This document shows positions 15,694 through 18,506 of a DNA stretch of 18,506 nucleotides, piece by piece; positions within the stretch are counted from its first letter, which is position 1; each line of letters starts with the position of its first letter. The position numbers and the translations under genes were made by a program. The stretch comes from an uncultured Flavobacteriales bacterium (GTDB taxonomy: Bacteria; Bacteroidota; Bacteroidia; Flavobacteriales_D; Crocinitomicaceae), in the NCBI GenBank assembly GCA_905479845.1, contig CAJQOB010000028.1, positions 1 through 18,506 of the forward strand, read 5' to 3'. The notes below the pieces were generated by a model. That model had not been told where the DNA came from, did not search any database, and was given only the letters and a program-made list of their open reading frames with translations.

Positions 15694-15741
15694 TTATTCA
15701 ATGTCGTTCCAAAGCCAAGTATATGTCGTATTATTTCTCAT
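15694..15741 (-). CDS. Leader peptide of the DAHP synthase-aroA operon (Trp/Tyr attenuator)
   Basis: A 15-codon ORF reads MRNNTTYTWLWNDIE, with two Trp and one Tyr codon clustered in six codons (Y-T-W-L-W). It ends 38 bases before the attenuator hairpin that precedes the DAHP synthase gene. In ribosome-mediated attenuation, stalling at Trp codons when charged tRNA-Trp is scarce would prevent the terminator from forming. The content suggests sensing of Trp, perhaps also Tyr, and not Phe. Its start codon touches the -33-like TTG of the proposed opposite trp promoter. Expression is inferred; the paired terminator is the main support. Confidence 0.7.
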   Translation of the reverse strand: MRNNTTYTWLWNDIE

Positions 15742-15770
15742 TGGTTTTACAAAGGGAAAAAAAATATTTG
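15741..15770 (+). promoter_or_regulatory. Candidate promoter of the trp operon leader
   Basis: TTG at 15741-15743 and AATATTTG at 15763-15770 (seven of eight to TAnnTTTG counting its free positions as matches) are 19 bp apart, putting the start near 15776, about 40 bases before the leader peptide. A second possible pair is TTG 15780-15782 with GATATTTG 15804-15811 (21 bp), which would start transcription almost at the leader ATG. Confidence 0.4.
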
Positions 15771-15816
15771 AATATTCCGTTGTTTTTCTGAAAAATTAAT
15801 CGTGATATTTGCAGAG

Positions 15817-15885
15817 ATGTACAAAATGACACAAAATACAAATTGGTGGTGGCACTCAACGAATCGTTGGTGTGAGTGGCGCTAG
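15817..15885 (+). CDS. trpL: trp operon leader peptide
   Basis: A 22-codon ORF starts at the ATG at 15817 (MYKMTQNTN...) and contains five Trp codons: three consecutive TGG at 15844-15852, then TGG at 15868 and 15877, with a TAG stop at 15883. It precedes a strong terminator and then trpE. This is the classical arrangement for ribosome-mediated attenuation by charged tRNA-Trp. Just after the WWW run lies AACGAATCG (15858-15866), which can pair over nine positions (one G-U) with CGGTTCGTT (15911-15919), the 5' arm of the terminator. A ribosome stalled on the WWW codons would leave it free to act as antiterminator, while one that reaches the stop would mask it. Confidence 0.85.
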   Translation: MYKMTQNTNWWWHSTNRWCEWR

Positions 15886-15908
15886 TTTGTAGTTTACCAT
15901 ATTTCATG

Positions 15909-15942
15909 AGCGGTTCGTTTTCCAACGAGCCGCTTTTTTTTT
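15909..15942 (+). terminator. trp operon attenuator terminator
   Basis: Stem AGCGGTTCGTT (15909-15919) pairs with AACGAGCCGCT (15924-15934) over 11 bp with one G-U pair, with a 4-base TTCC loop and a tract of nine T residues (15934-15942). It ends 22 bases before the trpE ATG and after the Trp-rich leader ORF. Its 5' arm can instead pair with leader bases 15858-15866. Confidence 0.9.
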
Positions 15943-15964
15943 ACATCATTTTCAAATTTATTTC

Positions 15965-17368
15965 ATGTTTATTTATTCAAACCTTAGTCAGTTCTCTGCC
16001 GACGTCTATACTCCAGTAGAACTTTATTTATCGCTTCGGCACCATCATCGCAAAACGTGTTTGCTCGAAAGTAACGACTATCATTCAAGGCAAAACAGCA
16101 AGTCATTTATCGCGTGCGATCCTATTGTGGAATTTGTTCTTAAGGACGACAAACTGCGAATTTCGACCAGCTCCACCATCGAGGAAATTCAATTGAATTC
16201 AAATCTCTCTCTAGCAAAACAAATTCAATCAATTTTGGATGAATACGAGTTCAGTGAGAAGAAATTCAATGGCTTTTTCGGTAGAATGGGCTTCGAATTC
16301 AACTTAAAAGATGAAACTCATATAGAGAAATCTTCCAATGAGTCGGATTTACCCGATTTACATCTTTTCATTTTTAAACACGTGATTGTAATCGATCACT
16401 TTACTTCTGATGGTTATCTGCTGGAAAATGATCTTTCTGAGATTGAAGTGCCCTCTCAGATTTACGAATTGTTCCAAAAGAACAGCATCATGGAGCTACC
16501 TTTTGAAACAATTGGTGAGGAAAATTCAAGCTTTAGTGATCCAGAATTTGCAGAGTTAGTCAAACAAGGAATTCGCCATTGTGAGCGAGGTGACGTATTT
16601 CAACTTGTCCTTTCAAATGAATTTCAACAGGCATTTTTCGGAGATGAATTCCAGGTGTATCGTCAGTTGCGAAGATTAAACCCTTCACCCTACCTGTTCT
16701 TCTTTGATTTCGAAGAATACCGCTTATTTGGTTCCTCCCCTGAAGCCCAATTGTTGGTTACAGCAGGTAAAGCTGAAATTCACCCAATTGCCGGAACAGT
16801 TCCCCTCACAGGTGATCCAGAAGTTGATTCCGACAAACTAGAATTCCTGCTGCAGGATGAAAAAGAAAATGCAGAGCACACCATGCTCGTCGACTTAGCA
16901 CGAAACGATTTGAGTCGTGATTGCACCAAGGTGAAGGTTGAGAAATACAAAGAAGTACAGCATTTCAGTCATGTGACACATCTAGTTTCTAGGGTCACAG
17001 GACAATTGAAAACAGACAATGCCTTTGAAGCGTTTTGCCATTCCTTTCCAGCGGGCACACTTTCAGGAACTCCAAAACCAAAAGCCCTCGAATTAATCCA
17101 AAAGTATGAGACCGACAACCGAAATTTTTATGGTGGTGCAATTGGGTTGATTGGAGCAAACGGAGATTTGAATACAGCTATTGTGATTCGAAGTATCCTC
17201 AGCAGAAATAACGTATTGCACTACAGAGCGGGTGCGGGAGTTGTTCTCGATTCAATTCCAGAGAGTGAAACCCAAGAGGTCCATCACAAGCTTCGAGCTC
17301 TCAGAACTGCAATTAATCGTGCAGTAAAATCATGTCAACCTAACAATGTGGAGCTATGCAAAGAATAA
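15965..17368 (+). CDS. trpE: Anthranilate synthase component I
   Basis: 467 residues. The N-terminal region has the Trp feedback signature LLES-x10-S (Leu33-Ser36 and Ser47), so inhibition by Trp is expected. The chorismate-binding domain shows FGSSPEAQL, HPIAGTVPLTGD, DEKENAEHTMLVDLARND, HVTHLVSRVTGQL, FPAGTLSGTPKPKA, RNFYGGAIGL and YRAGAGVVLDSIPE. With TrpG it turns chorismate and glutamine-derived ammonia into anthranilate, the first Trp-specific step. The pathway-specific context (trpG, trpD) separates it from PabB. Its last codons overlap trpG by 13 bp. Expression is gated by the leader terminator at 15909-15942. Confidence 0.97.
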   Translation: MFIYSNLSQFSADVYTPVELYLSLRHHHRKTCLLESNDYHSRQNSKSFIACDPIVEFVLKDDKLRISTSSTIEEIQLNSNLSLAKQIQSILDEYEFSEKKFNGFFGRMGFEFNLKDETHIEKSSNESDLPDLHLFIFKHVIVIDHFTSDGYLLENDLSEIEVPSQIYELFQKNSIMELPFETIGEENSSFSDPEFAELVKQGIRHCERGDVFQLVLSNEFQQAFFGDEFQVYRQLRRLNPSPYLFFFDFEEYRLFGSSPEAQLLVTAGKAEIHPIAGTVPLTGDPEVDSDKLEFLLQDEKENAEHTMLVDLARNDLSRDCTKVKVEKYKEVQHFSHVTHLVSRVTGQLKTDNAFEAFCHSFPAGTLSGTPKPKALELIQKYETDNRNFYGGAIGLIGANGDLNTAIVIRSILSRNNVLHYRAGAGVVLDSIPESETQEVHHKLRALRTAINRAVKSCQPNNVELCKE

Positions 17369-17922
17369 CCGTTATCGACAATTACGATTCCTTCGTATTC
17401 AATCTTGTTCGCTATTTGGAAGAGTTGGACTGCGACGTAAATGTGCAACGAAATGACGCTGTCGATTATTCACTTATCGAAGAATCAGATGGAATACTAC
17501 TTTCTCCAGGACCAGGAATTCCAAGCGAAGCTGGACAGCTATTGGAAGTTATTGCGCGATTTGCTCAATCGAAAAAAATGCTTGGAGTGTGCCTAGGCCA
17601 TCAAGCAATTGCTCAGCATTTCGGAGGAAAAATCTCCCAATCAATGAAGGCGATACATGGCAAACAATCTTCTATCGAGGTAGACTCCAACAGCGCATTA
17701 TTTCATTCGCTGGAACCTAACATTGATGTTGGTCGGTATCACAGTTGGCATGTCGAAGACCTCCCCCAGTCCGTTCAATCTACCGCAAAGCTCAAAACAG
17801 GTCAGATCATGGCAATTGAGCATTCGGTCTTCCCTCTTTACGGGGTTCAATTTCATCCAGAATCGATATTGACACCAAAGGGAAGGACAATTATTTCCAA
17901 CTGGTTAAACGCAACAAAATGA
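17356..17922 (+). CDS. trpG: Anthranilate synthase component II (glutamine amidotransferase)
   Basis: 188 residues, a stand-alone class I glutamine amidotransferase. The catalytic triad is visible: Cys79 in GVCLGHQA, His167 and Glu169 in GVQFHPES. The oxyanion-region motif LSPGPGIPSEAG and the synthase-contact motif RYHSW are present. It releases ammonia from glutamine for TrpE. The start ATG at 17356 lies 13 bp inside trpE, and the stop overlaps the trpD ATG by 4 bp, so translation of the three is coupled. PabA-type dual use is possible but not shown. Confidence 0.96.
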   Translation: MQRITVIDNYDSFVFNLVRYLEELDCDVNVQRNDAVDYSLIEESDGILLSPGPGIPSEAGQLLEVIARFAQSKKMLGVCLGHQAIAQHFGGKISQSMKAIHGKQSSIEVDSNSALFHSLEPNIDVGRYHSWHVEDLPQSVQSTAKLKTGQIMAIEHSVFPLYGVQFHPESILTPKGRTIISNWLNATK

Positions 17923-18506
17923 ACACTTTATTAGAGAAATTATTACGACACGAGCACCTCACCTTCGAGGAAGCGCGATCATTCATCTTTGCAATTGAAG
18001 AGGAGAAGTTTACTCCTGAAACAATAAGTGGAATGCTCATGACCATCCAAATGAGAGGTGCACAACTCAACGAGATGAAAGGCTTTAGATCCGCCTTATT
18101 GGAACTTTCGCACCGCATTGATCTGGATAGTGAGCAAGCCATTGATCTGTGCGGAACTGGTGGGGATGGAAAAAACACCTTCAATATCTCCACAACAACG
18201 GCCTTTGTTTTGGCCTCAATGGGAAAAAAAGTAATCAAACACGGAAATTACGGAGTGAGTTCCTTGTGTGGATCGTCAAATGTATTGGAGGAATTGGGAG
18301 TGACGTTTACGAGTAATCAAGGCGAATTGCAACGTCAGCTCGATGAACGAAACATTTGTTTTCTACACGCTCCACTCTTCCATCCTGCCATGAAAAAAGT
18401 CGCTCCAATCAGAAGAAACTTGGGAGTTAGAACGATCTTCAACAATCTTGGGCCACTTATCAACCCAGCGCAACCGAGATTCCAATTAACCGGCACTTAT
18501 TCTTTG
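17919..18506 (+). CDS. trpD: Anthranilate phosphoribosyltransferase, N-terminal 196 codons (runs off right edge)
   Basis: The frame opens at ATG 17919 (MNTLLEKLLRHEHLTFEEA) and is open to the window end. The PRPP-binding motif CGTGGDGKNTFNIST, the KHGN motif followed by GVSS, and GVRTIFNNLGPLINP are all intact. The enzyme transfers phosphoribose from PRPP to anthranilate, the second Trp-specific step. The ATGA overlap with trpG indicates coupling. About 130-140 residues of the usual length should lie beyond the window, probably followed by trpC, trpF, trpB and trpA. Confidence 0.97.
   Translation, partial: MNTLLEKLLRHEHLTFEEARSFIFAIEEEKFTPETISGMLMTIQMRGAQLNEMKGFRSALLELSHRIDLDSEQAIDLCGTGGDGKNTFNISTTTAFVLASMGKKVIKHGNYGVSSLCGSSNVLEELGVTFTSNQGELQRQLDERNICFLHAPLFHPAMKKVAPIRRNLGVRTIFNNLGPLINPAQPRFQLTGTYSL

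Noticed and set aside
15731..15925. 64-codon minus-strand frame across the trp leader
   Set aside because: Antisense to the trp leader and terminator; the shorter Trp-rich ORF at 15694-15741 explains the region better.
1..18506. Defence system, prophage, CRISPR array or integrated element
   Set aside because: No nuclease, integrase, transposase, phage or repeat-spacer signatures were seen; the genes are mainly metabolic and housekeeping.

Overview
The window looks like chromosomal DNA of a marine or freshwater Bacteroidota bacterium, most likely in the order Flavobacteriales. Reasons: a gldA-type gliding-motility ATPase; trpE-trpG-trpD in the order usual for the phylum; a type I-beta DAHP synthase fused to a chorismate mutase; a lone PqqB-like metallo-hydrolase of a type common in Bacteroidetes; AT-rich sequence with few Shine-Dalgarno sites; and promoter-like pairs of the Bacteroidetes form TTG...TAnnTTTG. 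I see no phage, plasmid, CRISPR or insertion-sequence genes, and no tRNA or rRNA.

Layout. 1-2315 (minus): two overlapping secreted or lipoprotein genes of unknown function; the second runs off the left edge. 2429-3331 (plus): a secreted SUMF1/FGE-like protein, followed by a hairpin-rich 3' region that ends in a strong terminator. 3585-4196 (minus): a secreted M23 peptidase. 4365-5191 (plus): a MazG-like pyrophosphohydrolase translationally coupled to a NUDIX hydrolase. 5186-9421 (minus): a very tight run of six genes (membrane protein, rsgA, dtd, outer-membrane protein, MazG-like enzyme, PqqB-like hydrolase), probably one operon. 9628-12933 (plus): gldA, tyrS and an FkbM-like methyltransferase; the gap between gldA and tyrS is almost filled by a perfect 24-bp inverted repeat enclosing 216 bp. 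12934-13271: a 39-codon remnant of an aquaporin Z gene. 13272-15592 (minus): aroA and the DAHP synthase/chorismate mutase. 15965-18506 (plus): trpE, trpG and the first 196 codons of trpD.

The most notable part is the 372-bp gap between the two divergent aromatic operons. Each side carries its own classical attenuator: a short leader ORF rich in Trp codons followed by a rho-independent terminator that ends just before the first structural gene. The trp side encodes a 22-residue peptide with five Trp, including three in a row. The DAHP synthase side encodes a 15-residue peptide with two Trp and one Tyr. Together with the LLES...S Trp-binding signature in TrpE, this suggests that charged tRNA-Trp and free Trp control both the entry into the shikimate pathway (DAHP synthase, with EPSP synthase downstream) and the Trp branch from one shared intergenic switch. 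Expression of these leaders is inferred from sequence only.
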